From positions 3,472,001 through 3,536,000 of the forward strand of contig NW_027043829.1 in the NCBI RefSeq assembly GCF_037102585.1: a DNA stretch of 64,000 nt, written 5' to 3'. The stretch's first letter is position 1; every line of letters begins with the position of its first letter. The translations under genes and the position numbers were made by a program. A model generated the notes under the pieces. It was not told where the DNA came from, searched no databases, and worked only from the letters and a program-made list of their open reading frames with translations. This DNA comes from Saccharomycopsis crataegensis (taxonomy: Eukaryota; Ascomycota; Saccharomycetes; Ascoideales; Saccharomycopsidaceae). Shown here piece after piece: positions 43,334-53,558 of this stretch.

Positions 43334-44683
43334 ATGGGAGATGCACCAGCAGTTGCGTCTCAAGCAACTACAGAGGAACCATCAATAAAATTTTTAACCT
43401 TTAATACCTGGGGTCTCAAATATGTTTCCAAGCACCGAAAGCAAAGATTAAACAGTATTGCTGATAGATTGGCAACTGATAAAAAATATCAGTTTGATAT
43501 CATTGCCTTGCAAGAAGTCTGGTGTGAAGAAGATTGGGAATATTTTAAGTCAAAATTGTCTAATATTTTTCCATACACCAGGTATTTCAGCTCTGGTATA
43601 ATAGCGGGTCCTGGTTTGGCAATATTATCCAAGATCCCTATTGAATCTACTTTCCTTTATCGGTTCCCTATCAATGGCAGACCTAGTGCGTTCTTTAGAG
43701 GTGACTGGTTTGTTGGAAAAAGTATATCGGTTACCATATTGAAAAAATCAAAATTAAATAGCATGCCTATCGCTGTTTTGAATAGCCATATGCATGCACC
43801 ATATAGTGCTACTGGTGACGCTGCTTACGATTGCCATCGAGCCTGTCAGGCTTGGGATTTTGCCAAATTATCGAAAATGTTAAGCAAGGCAGGATACGCC
43901 GTCATCGTAGTTGGAGATTTGAATTCAAAGCCCGGATCCCTACCATTTAATCTTATTACCAAAGAATCAGGTTTGCATGACTCTTGGGATGTTTTGATCA
44001 AAAATAGAAGCCTGATTACTGGCGAAGAAGTTCTTTCAGATTTGCAAATTTCCCAATTAAACCCAGAGCAACAAATTGATAGGGCAGCGACTACGTGTGA
44101 TTCGGTTTTGAACTCCTGGAGAGCCCATTTACCTAGCACGAAAGCTTGCAGATTAGATTACATTTTGATTAACACTTGTCTAGAACCCATTGAAGCAGAA
44201 GTCAAATTCACTGAAAAAATTCCAGACATTGGGAGCTATTCTGATCATTTTGCATATTACTGCCAATTAAAAATCAGTGATTCTGCAGCTCAAAAAAATA
44301 TCGAAATGGAACTGAAGAATTCTCTTTTCTCCAGAATTGAAAATATTGAAAAGCTAAGGGCTTTGATCTCCTCCTATGAAAAGGAGACCATATTATCTTG
44401 GAAGCAATTGAAATGGAGGGCTCTTCACGTTATTTTTTCGTTGATAATCATAATCGGCTTCCATATTATGGTACCTTTTACAAGTCTGCTAGCTAGCTGG
44501 TCTTCTGTTTTGATTGTATTTGGGACGTTTGTGGTTTCGGTTCTTGCCACTACTAACTTTTTCATCGTCGCTCTTTTCTTGCCAAAGGAGTGGAGAGCTT
44601 TAGAGGAAGTTAAAATGGAGGCAGGCGATATGGAATTAAGTTTAAAAGAGACAATCGAGGAAATTACCATTGGCTCCAAATAG
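43334..44683 (+). CDS. ISC1: Inositol phosphosphingolipid phospholipase C
   Basis: Neutral-sphingomyelinase-family enzyme that hydrolyses inositol phosphosphingolipids to phytoceramide in ER and mitochondrial outer membranes. It is 449 aa (S. cerevisiae 477). Endonuclease/exonuclease/phosphatase-fold motifs occur in order: FLTFNTWGLKY, IIALQEVWCEEDW (Mg-binding Glu), VLNSHMHAPYSATGD, VVGDLNSKPGSLPF, LDYILIN and YSDHFAYY (catalytic Asp-His). Two membrane spans close to the C-terminus (LHVIFSLIIIIGFHIMVPF and the following segment) are typical of Isc1. The start is the ATG giving MGDAPAV; the frame upstream has no ATG. Confidence 0.92.
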   Translation: MGDAPAVASQATTEEPSIKFLTFNTWGLKYVSKHRKQRLNSIADRLATDKKYQFDIIALQEVWCEEDWEYFKSKLSNIFPYTRYFSSGIIAGPGLAILSKIPIESTFLYRFPINGRPSAFFRGDWFVGKSISVTILKKSKLNSMPIAVLNSHMHAPYSATGDAAYDCHRACQAWDFAKLSKMLSKAGYAVIVVGDLNSKPGSLPFNLITKESGLHDSWDVLIKNRSLITGEEVLSDLQISQLNPEQQIDRAATTCDSVLNSWRAHLPSTKACRLDYILINTCLEPIEAEVKFTEKIPDIGSYSDHFAYYCQLKISDSAAQKNIEMELKNSLFSRIENIEKLRALISSYEKETILSWKQLKWRALHVIFSLIIIIGFHIMVPFTSLLASWSSVLIVFGTFVVSVLATTNFFIVALFLPKEWRALEEVKMEAGDMELSLKETIEEITIGSK

Positions 44684-45030
44684 CTCTTGCTCTAAGATAT
44701 GTTACTTATTTAATTCATTTTAATTTACTTTAATTTTTAATTTACTTCTATTACAAATAGTTGTCAATGGAGAAATTTACCGCCTTTTATTTTCTAGTTT
44801 TCTAGAATCTCAAATACCAAAATAATACACACTATACGTATTTATTTATATTATATATTATATATTACTATGGGGATTCGTAGCCGGTAATACATGTTGG
44901 GAGAAATTGTTATCAATAAATGATACACGCCCTCCTGATGCCTTTCCACCGGGTAAGCAAGGGTTTTGGCATAGCAGTAAAAATTTTTGGATTGCAGATG
45001 TGCCATAATCATGCAATTTGATTAAAATAG
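44684..45030. other. Intergenic region ISC1-MSL5
   Basis: 347 bp, very AT-rich around 44700-44870 with TTTAATTTAC repeats and a TATATTATATATTATATATT run near 44850-44869. It is promoter or terminator sequence; nothing else was recognised. Confidence 0.55.
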
Positions 45031-46749
45031 ATGATAAAGGACTCTACAAGGATGTCATTTTCTCTCAGAAGAAGGGATCCAATACCGAGCCAAGGAGTAA
45101 TTCTGATCCTCGAAGAAGATAAATGGAGTCATGACAATACTGGGCACTTATTGGATCTTATGGGAATGGGAACCCAAATTGTAGGGGCGTTGACAAATGA
45201 ACAAATGGAAGCATATCAGATTGTTTTTAGAATTGAAGAAATATCAAACAAATTAAGACACCCAGAGAAGTTCTTGAGTAAGGTTCCCCCATCTAGAAAG
45301 CCTACTCCTGCACCAAAGTATGATGCCACTGGTAAAAGAATTAATACACCAGAGTATATTTATAGGAAGCAATTAGAAGAAGAAAGACATTCATTAATTG
45401 AAAATGCAATCAGATCGATAGCAGGATACACTCCTCCTACTGACTATAAAAGGGCAAGTACTAAAATTGTTGAAAAGGTTTTCATTCCTGTGAAAGAATA
45501 TCCAGATATCAATTTCATTGGCTTATTAATTGGTCCTAGAGGTAACACCTTGAGGAGATTGGAAGAAGAAAGTGGAGCTAAGATCGCCATCCGTGGGAAA
45601 GGGTCTGTGAAAGAAGGTAAGAATCGCTCTTCGATCACAGAGCGTCAAAATAACCTTGAAGAAGATTTGCACTGTTTGATTACCAGTGAAGACCCCACAA
45701 AATTGCAAAAAGGTATCGATGCCTGTAAGGATGTCATAAACAGGGCTGTTTTGACACCAGAGGGCCAGAATGATTTAAAGAGAGGTCAGTTACGAGAATT
45801 AGCGGCTATCAATGGTACCTTAAGAGAGTACCAAGAAAGACCTTGCCCAAATTGTGGTGAAATGGGTCATAAAAGATTTGACTGTCCTAATCAAAAGAAA
45901 TTTTTGGAAAGTATTGTTTGTCGGATTTGTGGCAATATTGGACATTTTGCAAGAGATTGTAAATTAAAGGATCAAATGGGTAATGGTGATATGTCTACTG
46001 CTGATCTTGAATTTGAACAAATGATGAAGGAAATCAATGGCGATGAGTCAAGTGGACCGATTGCGTCCATCACCGATGGTAATGACGGGCTACCTAAAAA
46101 GAGAAATTTGCAGAATGATGATGGTAATCTCCAAGAGGGGGCGCCAGGTGATTATTCTGGCAATGGTCATAAGCGTAGCAATCCTGGTTATAATAATGCT
46201 GGCTATAATAGAAATGGCTATAATAATAATGGCTATAACAAAAATGGCTATATGAATGCTGGTTATGGTAATAACGGTTATAATGGTAATAATGATAATA
46301 GTGGTTATAATAGTTATAATACTAATAATAGCTATAATAGTAATAATAGTTATAATAATGGCTACAATAACTACAACAATAACCACAGGCAGAATCAACA
46401 CAGACAACATACGCAGCAATATAGAGGTAATAATGGGCAGCCATATAATAATAATGTTCCTAATGGTGGAAATTATAATAATTACAACCATGGATATAAC
46501 AATAATATTCCACAGGTCCAATCTCTTCCTCCTCCTCCAAATTTTGCTCCTCCTTCAAATATTGGTGAATTTCAACCACCTCCACCACCACCACCCCCTG
46601 GTATGGAGGATATGCTAGCACCACCTCCTCCGCCACCTATGGGGCCACCTATGGGGCCTCCTCTTGGTGCTCCACTGGAATTACTTCCGCCTCCGGAACC
46701 TTTTGAAGATTCCTTGCCTCCACCACCTCCGCCTCCTCCAGATTATTAG
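45031..46749 (+). CDS. MSL5: Branchpoint-bridging protein (SF1/BBP)
   Basis: Recognises the intron branch site (TACTAAC) in the commitment complex with Mud2. It is 572 aa, longer than S. cerevisiae Msl5 (476). The N-terminus contains LRRRDPIPSQGVILILEEDKW. The KH-QUA2 region is at about 145-265, with FIPVKEYPDINFIGLLIGPR and the GPRGNTLRRLE loop. Two CCHC zinc knuckles follow at about 272-285 (CPNCGEMGHKRFDC) and 297-310 (CRICGNIGHFARDC). Then comes a 120-residue Asn/Tyr/Gly repeat region, then polyproline blocks to the end. The start may instead be the ATG at 45052 (MSFSLRRR). TIM17 and the CDC50-type gene in this window carry introns of the kind it would bind. Confidence 0.93.
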   Translation: MIKDSTRMSFSLRRRDPIPSQGVILILEEDKWSHDNTGHLLDLMGMGTQIVGALTNEQMEAYQIVFRIEEISNKLRHPEKFLSKVPPSRKPTPAPKYDATGKRINTPEYIYRKQLEEERHSLIENAIRSIAGYTPPTDYKRASTKIVEKVFIPVKEYPDINFIGLLIGPRGNTLRRLEEESGAKIAIRGKGSVKEGKNRSSITERQNNLEEDLHCLITSEDPTKLQKGIDACKDVINRAVLTPEGQNDLKRGQLRELAAINGTLREYQERPCPNCGEMGHKRFDCPNQKKFLESIVCRICGNIGHFARDCKLKDQMGNGDMSTADLEFEQMMKEINGDESSGPIASITDGNDGLPKKRNLQNDDGNLQEGAPGDYSGNGHKRSNPGYNNAGYNRNGYNNNGYNKNGYMNAGYGNNGYNGNNDNSGYNSYNTNNSYNSNNSYNNGYNNYNNNHRQNQHRQHTQQYRGNNGQPYNNNVPNGGNYNNYNHGYNNNIPQVQSLPPPPNFAPPSNIGEFQPPPPPPPPGMEDMLAPPPPPPMGPPMGPPLGAPLELLPPPEPFEDSLPPPPPPPPDY

Positions 46750-47553
46750 AGAGGAAGGAAGGAACTTTCAATAACGACTAAATAATGATCAGTTTTCCTT
46801 TTATTGTTATTCTTTTTCCATTTTATTTTTGTATGTTAGTTTGCAAAGTACTCTTTCATATTTTGTATTATTTTAATTATTATTTTACTTCTAAAAGCTT
46901 AGGGCGCTATAACTTATAACTTATTTGTAATGAGACGTTTTTGTTTATGATTATGATTCAAGTAGCAAATTCACATCAGCAAATCGACTCTGTTCTTCGT
47001 ACCTAAGCCACCAAAGCCGGGGGACGAAGCCATGTTCCACATTTCTTGCTTGTTTTCCGAGGGTCCTTTACAACCATATATGATATAATTATAACAAAGT
47101 ATCTATTTTTAAGCATGGTAATTAGTAGTATTAAGTGAAAGTGGCATGATTACTCCTTTCTGAATATCCCTTATTATTATTTTTTGCATAGAATATTCTG
47201 GAGTATTTTTATTTGTTGAGCATTTATTTATTTCTGTTGACGACTCGTCAAGAATTTGATGCAGTTACAAAAACGGGTCCGTTTAACAAAAAGTAAACAA
47301 AGCTGCGCGTCCTTCACCAAATTTTCCATCCCTCATTTATAAACAAGATCCGCCACGCGGGAAACAACAAAAGAAAAGTGATAACAACTTCCCTATACAT
47401 AACTACAATTCTTTTGAAAGAATAAAGTGATCAAAAAATAGGAAAAAAAAATAAACAAAAAAACAAAATAAAATCACACTCTCACAAATATTTCATTGAT
47501 ACACCGTATAAAACCAACATATTTTACAATAACCAATAATTGAAATCAGACCT
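46750..47553. other. Intergenic region MSL5-INN1
   Basis: 804 bp. The first part is T-rich 3' sequence. The second is the INN1 promoter, with a forkhead-type site at 47293-47300 and a long A/C-rich leader (47440-47550). No RNA gene was recognised. Confidence 0.55.
47293..47300 (+). promoter_or_regulatory. Forkhead-type site upstream of INN1
   Basis: GTAAACAA is the Fkh1/Fkh2 core used in G2/M promoters of budding yeast. It sits about 254 bp before the INN1 ATG. A flanking Mcm1 box was not found, so cell-cycle control is only a suggestion. Confidence 0.35.
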
Positions 47554-49059
47554 ATGTCAGACCTAAGAGGCAGTGGGACACTTATTATTGTCATTCTTAA
47601 GGCCCGGAACTTGCCAAACAGAAGAAAACTAGATAAGCAAAATCCATACTGCATAGCGAGAATTGCAAACATCGTTGACAGAACTCCTGCAATAGCCAGA
47701 GGTGGTCAAACTCCTGAATGGAATCATGAATCACGATTCCAATTAACTTCGGACATAAACCCTTTGCTAAAGGTTTCTATCCTTGATGAAACCAAAAAGC
47801 AGCCAGTGTTAATTGGTGATGCTGAAATTGACTGCTCCCCGGTTTTCAATACCAGTAGTGAAGATGGTTATGACAAATGGCATCCATTGCAATATGCGGG
47901 TAGAACAGCCGGTGAGGTTTATGTGGAAATGACTTTCTATCCTTCAGCTCCAACTGAACAAGTTAAGAAGAAGGGAGCTGTGACCTTGCATCGGAATACC
48001 ATCAGACCACTTCCCATCAGACCAGGGGAAGAAGATAGCTTTGTCAGCCTTGATGACAATAAATATCTTGATGATGATTACCGAGATGATTACGACGCGA
48101 GAAGTGATTATTTTAGAAGCCATAGATCGAAATCACCGCTTAAAAGCAGTCCGTATAGCTCTGTAGCAGGTGATAGCAATTACTCTGAAGTATTTAATGA
48201 TGCTATGAGCGATGAATACTCAAGAAGATCAAGATTAGGAAATTTCCAGGCTACTCAGAACAGCTCCGCGTTTCAAGGGTCACAAAGAACCGAATTTAGC
48301 TCGATATTCGATGATAGCATTGCTAGACAGATTTTGAAGGAAAATCCTGAGAAATTTGAAGAACTTCTTTCAAGAAATCCAGAGCTTGCTCAATCAATAA
48401 TGAGTAGAGCTGGCAATCCCTCAATGATTTCAGACTATTCTAGTGGAAGATATTTTCAATCGCAGAGATCAATTTCCCCCTCCAGAACTTCCCAAAGTAC
48501 CAGCCCAGTAAGAAGACCAGCACACCAACAAAGAAATATGCGGTCAATAAATGCTTCTTTTGATGACTTAGAAAAGGAAGTTCAAACTGATTGGTATAGA
48601 AACAATTTTGGAACTTCGAGATATTCACAGTTTATGGATGATGGACGATCGAAATCAAGATCTCCAGTCAGACAGTTGAGGGACCAAGACTCCGTTGCTG
48701 ACCCAATGAAAATTTCGACTATCCTCCCAAAATTACCAGAATTCAACACCTCGAAAGTGTTATTTCAAAATTTTGGAACAAAGGAAAATGTTCCTCCGCC
48801 ACCACCTCATAAAAGTACTACAAGCAGATACTCTAATACTTCTAACACTAGTGCTGGTTCTGGGTATGGGACTAGTATGACTTCCATATCCACATCCTCA
48901 GATAGGGATCATCAGTCATACTACTCAAAAAAATCATTCAGCCCATTTCCAAAAAAGAAAGCTCCTCCGAAGAATTACGATGAGGAAATTGATGGATTAT
49001 CTTACAGGACTAACGAACTTAGGCTTAACTCTTCAAATAACAGTAACAGATCCTGGTGA
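47554..49059 (+). CDS. INN1: C2-domain cytokinesis protein Inn1
   Basis: Acts at the bud neck to couple actomyosin ring closure to primary septum formation, binding Hof1 and Cyk3 through Pro-rich motifs; the fission yeast relative is Fic1. It is 501 aa (S. cerevisiae 409). The C2 domain covers residues about 7-130: GTLIIVILKARNLPNRRKLD, NPYCIARI, QTPEWNHE, LIGDAEIDCS and AGEVYVEMTFYP. The rest is disordered and Ser/Arg-rich, with SRS-type phosphorylation-prone stretches. Pro motifs near the end are NVPPPPPHK and KKKAPPKNYDEE, candidate SH3 ligands. This C2-plus-PxxP layout and the N-terminal sequence support Inn1. Confidence 0.85.
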   Translation: MSDLRGSGTLIIVILKARNLPNRRKLDKQNPYCIARIANIVDRTPAIARGGQTPEWNHESRFQLTSDINPLLKVSILDETKKQPVLIGDAEIDCSPVFNTSSEDGYDKWHPLQYAGRTAGEVYVEMTFYPSAPTEQVKKKGAVTLHRNTIRPLPIRPGEEDSFVSLDDNKYLDDDYRDDYDARSDYFRSHRSKSPLKSSPYSSVAGDSNYSEVFNDAMSDEYSRRSRLGNFQATQNSSAFQGSQRTEFSSIFDDSIARQILKENPEKFEELLSRNPELAQSIMSRAGNPSMISDYSSGRYFQSQRSISPSRTSQSTSPVRRPAHQQRNMRSINASFDDLEKEVQTDWYRNNFGTSRYSQFMDDGRSKSRSPVRQLRDQDSVADPMKISTILPKLPEFNTSKVLFQNFGTKENVPPPPPHKSTTSRYSNTSNTSAGSGYGTSMTSISTSSDRDHQSYYSKKSFSPFPKKKAPPKNYDEEIDGLSYRTNELRLNSSNNSNRSW

Positions 49060-49491
49060 CTGTTATATTCTCTTCTATCTTTTCATTAGCTCAGCATATT
49101 TTCCCAGTTAATTGTTTACTTCATAATTCGTTCATCCCTTTACCATTTTTTTTTGAATTCTTCAAGCTATGAATATGCATCATTTTTATTCCTACTCCTA
49201 TATTATAATTATTTATCTATTCTTCGCTCTGCTACCTAATGATGATAACTATCTGAAGGCATTTCGTCAAGGAGTATTCATCATAACTATTCGTAATTAT
49301 TTTAGCGTAAAAATCATCATACTAATAATAATCATGGCTACTCATAGAATATTTGAGGTGCGTTTAGCACATAATAAGCTTCTCGAAAGTAGAGGAAGCA
49401 GATGATCTGAAGTAAATTGTTTCTTGGTGTTGTGATGCTGGTACCAACACAATCTGGTAAAAGACAGGGAATATAACAAGTCTAACATGGC
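49060..49491. other. Intergenic region INN1-REV1
   Basis: 432 bp, AT-rich with TAATAATAAT near 49320. A 78-codon plus-strand frame at 49169-49405 looks random. Nothing else was recognised. Confidence 0.55.
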
Positions 49492-52400
49492 ATGAGCTTT
49501 GAAAGTGATAATATTAGCGATTTTACGAACGAGACTCAGGAGTTTGATCGTGTTTTTTCTCGTATTGAAACTGCCCAAAATGCCAAAAACCAATCTGCTT
49601 CACAAAAGCCTACTTTATTTTCGCTGAAGAAATCTAAAGAGAATGATTTTTCCCATAGGGCTAGAAAGCTTAGTTCTATCGATAAATTTCTGAATCCATC
49701 TAACTTTCATGGTTTATGCCTGTTATCTTTAAAGAATATCAATAAGTTAGTCACATTTGACAGTGATAACTCCTTCATGAGCAGCTCATTTGGAGATGAT
49801 GGCGATGATGAGGAAATGATTGCGATTCTAGACAAAAAGTTTCCTAATATGCAAAGGAAAAATGAAACACAAAGCCGTCCTAAGGTTTCCTTAATCTCTA
49901 CTCCTACAAAAACGAACCCGATTAAAAAAGATGGTTTATTGGATAATAACGCTCCCATAACTTCCACACCATTAACCACTTCCATCAAGCAAAAAACAGT
50001 TTTTCCGAATGCAAGATCTTTTGAGAACATAGAAGAAAATCATAATGGAAATTCAAATACATTCAATGAAATGGAAAGAGTAAATGATGATAATGAAGAT
50101 ATCACCGACCATAATATTACAGAGGATGATGATGACCAAGATTTTGGGGATTATGGATCATATTTCCACCGAAAGAAGCTTAAACAACAAAAAGCAGATG
50201 AAAACTTTATCAAATGGAATCAAAAAAGAAAAGAGTTTATGCAAAATATTGAAGCTCAGGATGCACCAAATGTAAATATCCAATTGAAGAAGTTTCCTCT
50301 ATCTCCAGGAAAACCCCAAATGGGCCTTATTTTTAAGGATTGTATCATACATGTTAATGGCTATACTATCCCAGGTATTAATGAAATTCATAAATTAGTT
50401 ATTTTACACGGTGGAAAATTTTTGCATTATTTATCAGGAAAGTCGCAGGTAACCCATATTGTTGCTAGTAAGTTAACACCTAAGAAACATGAGGAGTTTA
50501 GACTATATAAAGTTGTGAAACCTGAATGGATTATTGATAGCATAAAAAATGGGAGGCTTGTTGATTGGAAAGAATATTCAATTATTGAAAAAAGAGACTA
50601 TGGTCAACAGGAACTACAAGTTAGTAACAAGGGTATCCAAAAGAATGTAGAACAAACACAAATGGGCTCAAATGATAGGAAGGCTTTAGATACCAAAGTT
50701 AATGATTTCAATATTGATAATCTCCCATCAAACTTCAACAATAATAACGCTTCAACATCTGAGGGAACCCTGGCCCCTCAATCCACAAGGCCAATAGATT
50801 CCACGCAACCGAACTTTTTGAAATATTTCTTTGAAAATTCCCGTTTGCATCATTTGAGTGCTTGGAGAACTAGTTTCAAATCTGAATTTATTATTAAATC
50901 GATAAAAAGATTTGAATCAAATCCTAATAATCTGAATTTATCTAATCACAGTATTCTCTTTTATATTGACTTTGACTGTTTCTTTGCCAGGGTATCTGCA
51001 ATGATGCGCCCAGATTTAGATTTCACCAATACTCCTATTGTTGTTACCCACGGAAAACTAACTTCTGACATTAGCAGTTGTAATTATGCCGCTAGAGCAT
51101 ATGGGATACAAAATGGAATGTGGATTAAAGACGCAAGAAAATTATGTCCCAATATAGTTAGCTTGAAGTATGACTTCGCAAACTATGAACGGATTTCCAG
51201 GATTTTTTATAATTTTTTACTTTCCAGTGAGGAGAATATTGACATTATTTGTATTTTGCCAATTTCTGTCGACGAATGTGTTATCGAGGTTGAAGCAGTG
51301 GATGGATGGGATAACAATGGTTCTACAGACCAAAAACAATATTATATGAATCGAGCAAAAAGGCTTAAAAACATGGCCAAAAGCCTTACAAACTGTGACA
51401 TAAGTATTGGTATTGCAAATAATCGAATCTTATCACGTTTATGTTTAAAACATGCTAAGCCTGGTGGTGTACATTATTTGAACTCAAATAATGAGGATCC
51501 TAAACCGTTTTTGAAAAACTTTTTATTCAAGGATTTGCCTGGAGTTGGATCAAATTCCACAATGAAATTGATTCAGGCTTATTTTAATGATACTTTACCT
51601 ATCAAAAAGGAGAGCATTTCTTGTCTCAGGGTCGGTGATCTACATGAAAAGAAATTATCTTTGCAAAATCTCATTACTATTTTTGGAAATAAAAATGGAG
51701 AAAAATTTTATAATTATATTCATGGTAAAGATGATTCTACCAAATCCAAAGGTACAGTGCCTTTAATGAAAACCCTAAAATATGAATATGAACAACATAT
51801 TCTAAATAAGGAAGCAATTTCAATTGATGTCAATTGGGGGATTAGGTTTGTGAAATTTGAGCAAGTTGAAGTGTTCTTTGAAGACCTCGTAAGAGAATTG
51901 ATAAAGAGGATGGATGTTTTTAATAAAATTGGGTCAAACCTTACCCTTAAACTAATGAAGAGACTTCCCAATACAAAGAATGAAAAATTTTTAGGCATGG
52001 GCCAATGTGAATTGATTACCAAGAGCTCTAATATTGGTCTCCCAACAAGGGAGTTCGGAATATTATTAACAGAAATAAAAAATTTGTTTAAAATGGCGAT
52101 TGGTGGCGGAATGGGTAAAAATAGTAATGAAAACTCCATTATCAAACTTGAAGATGTTCGTGGTCTTGGGATAAGAATTGGAAAATTAAAGGATGTCCGA
52201 CATTTGGACTCAAAACAGAAGAAATTGAACTTTCATGAAGAAAAGAATATTCAGGATAAGAGCTTTGAGCTACCTAGTCAGTATGACGCTACTGTATTTG
52301 ATGGGTTGCCAAAAGAGATCCAAGATGAAATCAAGTTGCAATATAAATCTGACCTCATTACTAGGAAATTTGATGAAAAGCATAAATTGAATCTACATCA

Positions 52401-53238
52401 GAGATTGGCCAAAAATAAAGCAAGGTTAAAAATCCAAAAACCACTTATTAATAAGCCGATTTCTGTAAAATTCAAAAAAGAAGAAATAGATGGCCTTCAA
52501 AATAATGGCGGTTTAAATGATATGGTTACAGATGCTAAAATTTTGAGCAAGACACAAAATATTTCTATTTATGACGTTTCTGGTGACGATACAAGTAGTT
52601 TTATTACCACCCAAGATCTTTTCTTTGCCAATAATCCTGGTATTAATAAGGACGTTTTTACTACTGAATTTCCGACATCTGTTCAATCTGAAATCCTTAC
52701 TAACTGGAAAAATGAGGAGGTAACATTCAAGAATAATAACGTTAATGAATTGAAGAAACATGCGAAAAAAATGAAAAAGATTGAGAAAAATAATAAAAAT
52801 TCCTCTGCTAGACTGATGAAGCAAAAAAATATAATATATGGTGGTCAGAGATATTTTGAAAAGTTTTGCATCAGTGAGTTTTACTTGGGGAAAGGAAATG
52901 CAAAAGATGGTAATTTTCTAGATATCAGTGTCAGCTACTTGGTTAACTGCTCTCAAAAGCAATTGAACTCCTCCTTGAAATCATTAATTGCCGCACATAC
53001 TTCTGTTCCTATAGCATTAACAAACGTGCTTAAGTCCTTTGTAGATACTATTTTGAAGTTCAATCAGTTTGAGAAGCTAGGATGGTTGCTGAACTTCGTT
53101 AATATCAATTATGAAAATGTTAAAAGCTATGGTAAACTGAATAATCGAATAGCTGAAAAATCCTGGGTCGAAGTTTTCATGATGTTAAAGAAGTATATTA
53201 CCACCAAGGCTTCAGATAAAGGGGTAATAATTCAATAA
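49492..53238 (+). CDS. REV1: Translesion DNA polymerase Rev1
   Basis: Y-family deoxycytidyl transferase and scaffold for polymerase zeta in translesion synthesis. It is 1,248 aa against 985 in S. cerevisiae. Domains in order: a polar, acidic N-terminal extension of about 210 aa; SYFHRKKLKQQ near residue 222; BRCT at about 276-365 (CIIHVNGYTIPG to VKPEWIIDSIKNGRLVDW); palm and fingers from about 485, with YIDFDCFFARV, CNYAARAYGI and LPISVDECVIEV (catalytic Asp and Asp-Glu); little finger from about 770; then ubiquitin-binding-like helices (FDGLPKEIQDEIKLQY); and the C-terminal domain that contacts Rev7 and other polymerases. Identification is firm; the exact start is less so. Confidence 0.93.
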   Translation: MSFESDNISDFTNETQEFDRVFSRIETAQNAKNQSASQKPTLFSLKKSKENDFSHRARKLSSIDKFLNPSNFHGLCLLSLKNINKLVTFDSDNSFMSSSFGDDGDDEEMIAILDKKFPNMQRKNETQSRPKVSLISTPTKTNPIKKDGLLDNNAPITSTPLTTSIKQKTVFPNARSFENIEENHNGNSNTFNEMERVNDDNEDITDHNITEDDDDQDFGDYGSYFHRKKLKQQKADENFIKWNQKRKEFMQNIEAQDAPNVNIQLKKFPLSPGKPQMGLIFKDCIIHVNGYTIPGINEIHKLVILHGGKFLHYLSGKSQVTHIVASKLTPKKHEEFRLYKVVKPEWIIDSIKNGRLVDWKEYSIIEKRDYGQQELQVSNKGIQKNVEQTQMGSNDRKALDTKVNDFNIDNLPSNFNNNNASTSEGTLAPQSTRPIDSTQPNFLKYFFENSRLHHLSAWRTSFKSEFIIKSIKRFESNPNNLNLSNHSILFYIDFDCFFARVSAMMRPDLDFTNTPIVVTHGKLTSDISSCNYAARAYGIQNGMWIKDARKLCPNIVSLKYDFANYERISRIFYNFLLSSEENIDIICILPISVDECVIEVEAVDGWDNNGSTDQKQYYMNRAKRLKNMAKSLTNCDISIGIANNRILSRLCLKHAKPGGVHYLNSNNEDPKPFLKNFLFKDLPGVGSNSTMKLIQAYFNDTLPIKKESISCLRVGDLHEKKLSLQNLITIFGNKNGEKFYNYIHGKDDSTKSKGTVPLMKTLKYEYEQHILNKEAISIDVNWGIRFVKFEQVEVFFEDLVRELIKRMDVFNKIGSNLTLKLMKRLPNTKNEKFLGMGQCELITKSSNIGLPTREFGILLTEIKNLFKMAIGGGMGKNSNENSIIKLEDVRGLGIRIGKLKDVRHLDSKQKKLNFHEEKNIQDKSFELPSQYDATVFDGLPKEIQDEIKLQYKSDLITRKFDEKHKLNLHQRLAKNKARLKIQKPLINKPISVKFKKEEIDGLQNNGGLNDMVTDAKILSKTQNISIYDVSGDDTSSFITTQDLFFANNPGINKDVFTTEFPTSVQSEILTNWKNEEVTFKNNNVNELKKHAKKMKKIEKNNKNSSARLMKQKNIIYGGQRYFEKFCISEFYLGKGNAKDGNFLDISVSYLVNCSQKQLNSSLKSLIAAHTSVPIALTNVLKSFVDTILKFNQFEKLGWLLNFVNINYENVKSYGKLNNRIAEKSWVEVFMMLKKYITTKASDKGVIIQ

Positions 53239-53558
53239 TGCTATGTATATTAGTTTATGTAATTTAGTTAAATGTATATTATAATGATGTATTTTAGGTA
53301 GTTGTTTACTCTATTGATGCATGTCAGATAACTTCTAGCAACGCCAAACACGAAAAACACAGTGGAGAAAAAAAAAAAAAAAAACAACAAAAAGAAAAAA
53401 TGGTAAACAAAGGGATTATCAATCTTCTCTAAAAAATTCCCGAAAGTAATCAAAAAATCCAACAAATAATTTGGGCCAATATTTCTCTTATGTTTATTTA
53501 TTCCAAGGTACTCTTCATTCTGCTGCTTGATTGAGATAATTAATGAAGTACAGCTGAA
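53239..53558. other. Intergenic region REV1-CTF3
   Basis: 320 bp with an A18 run near 53366-53383. It is the CTF3 promoter; no other feature was recognised. Confidence 0.55.

Noticed and set aside
46037-46618. Ile/Met-rich frames of 72-143 codons inside MSL5
   Set aside because: They are frame shadows of the AAT/TAT/GGT repeats that encode the Asn/Tyr/Gly tract.
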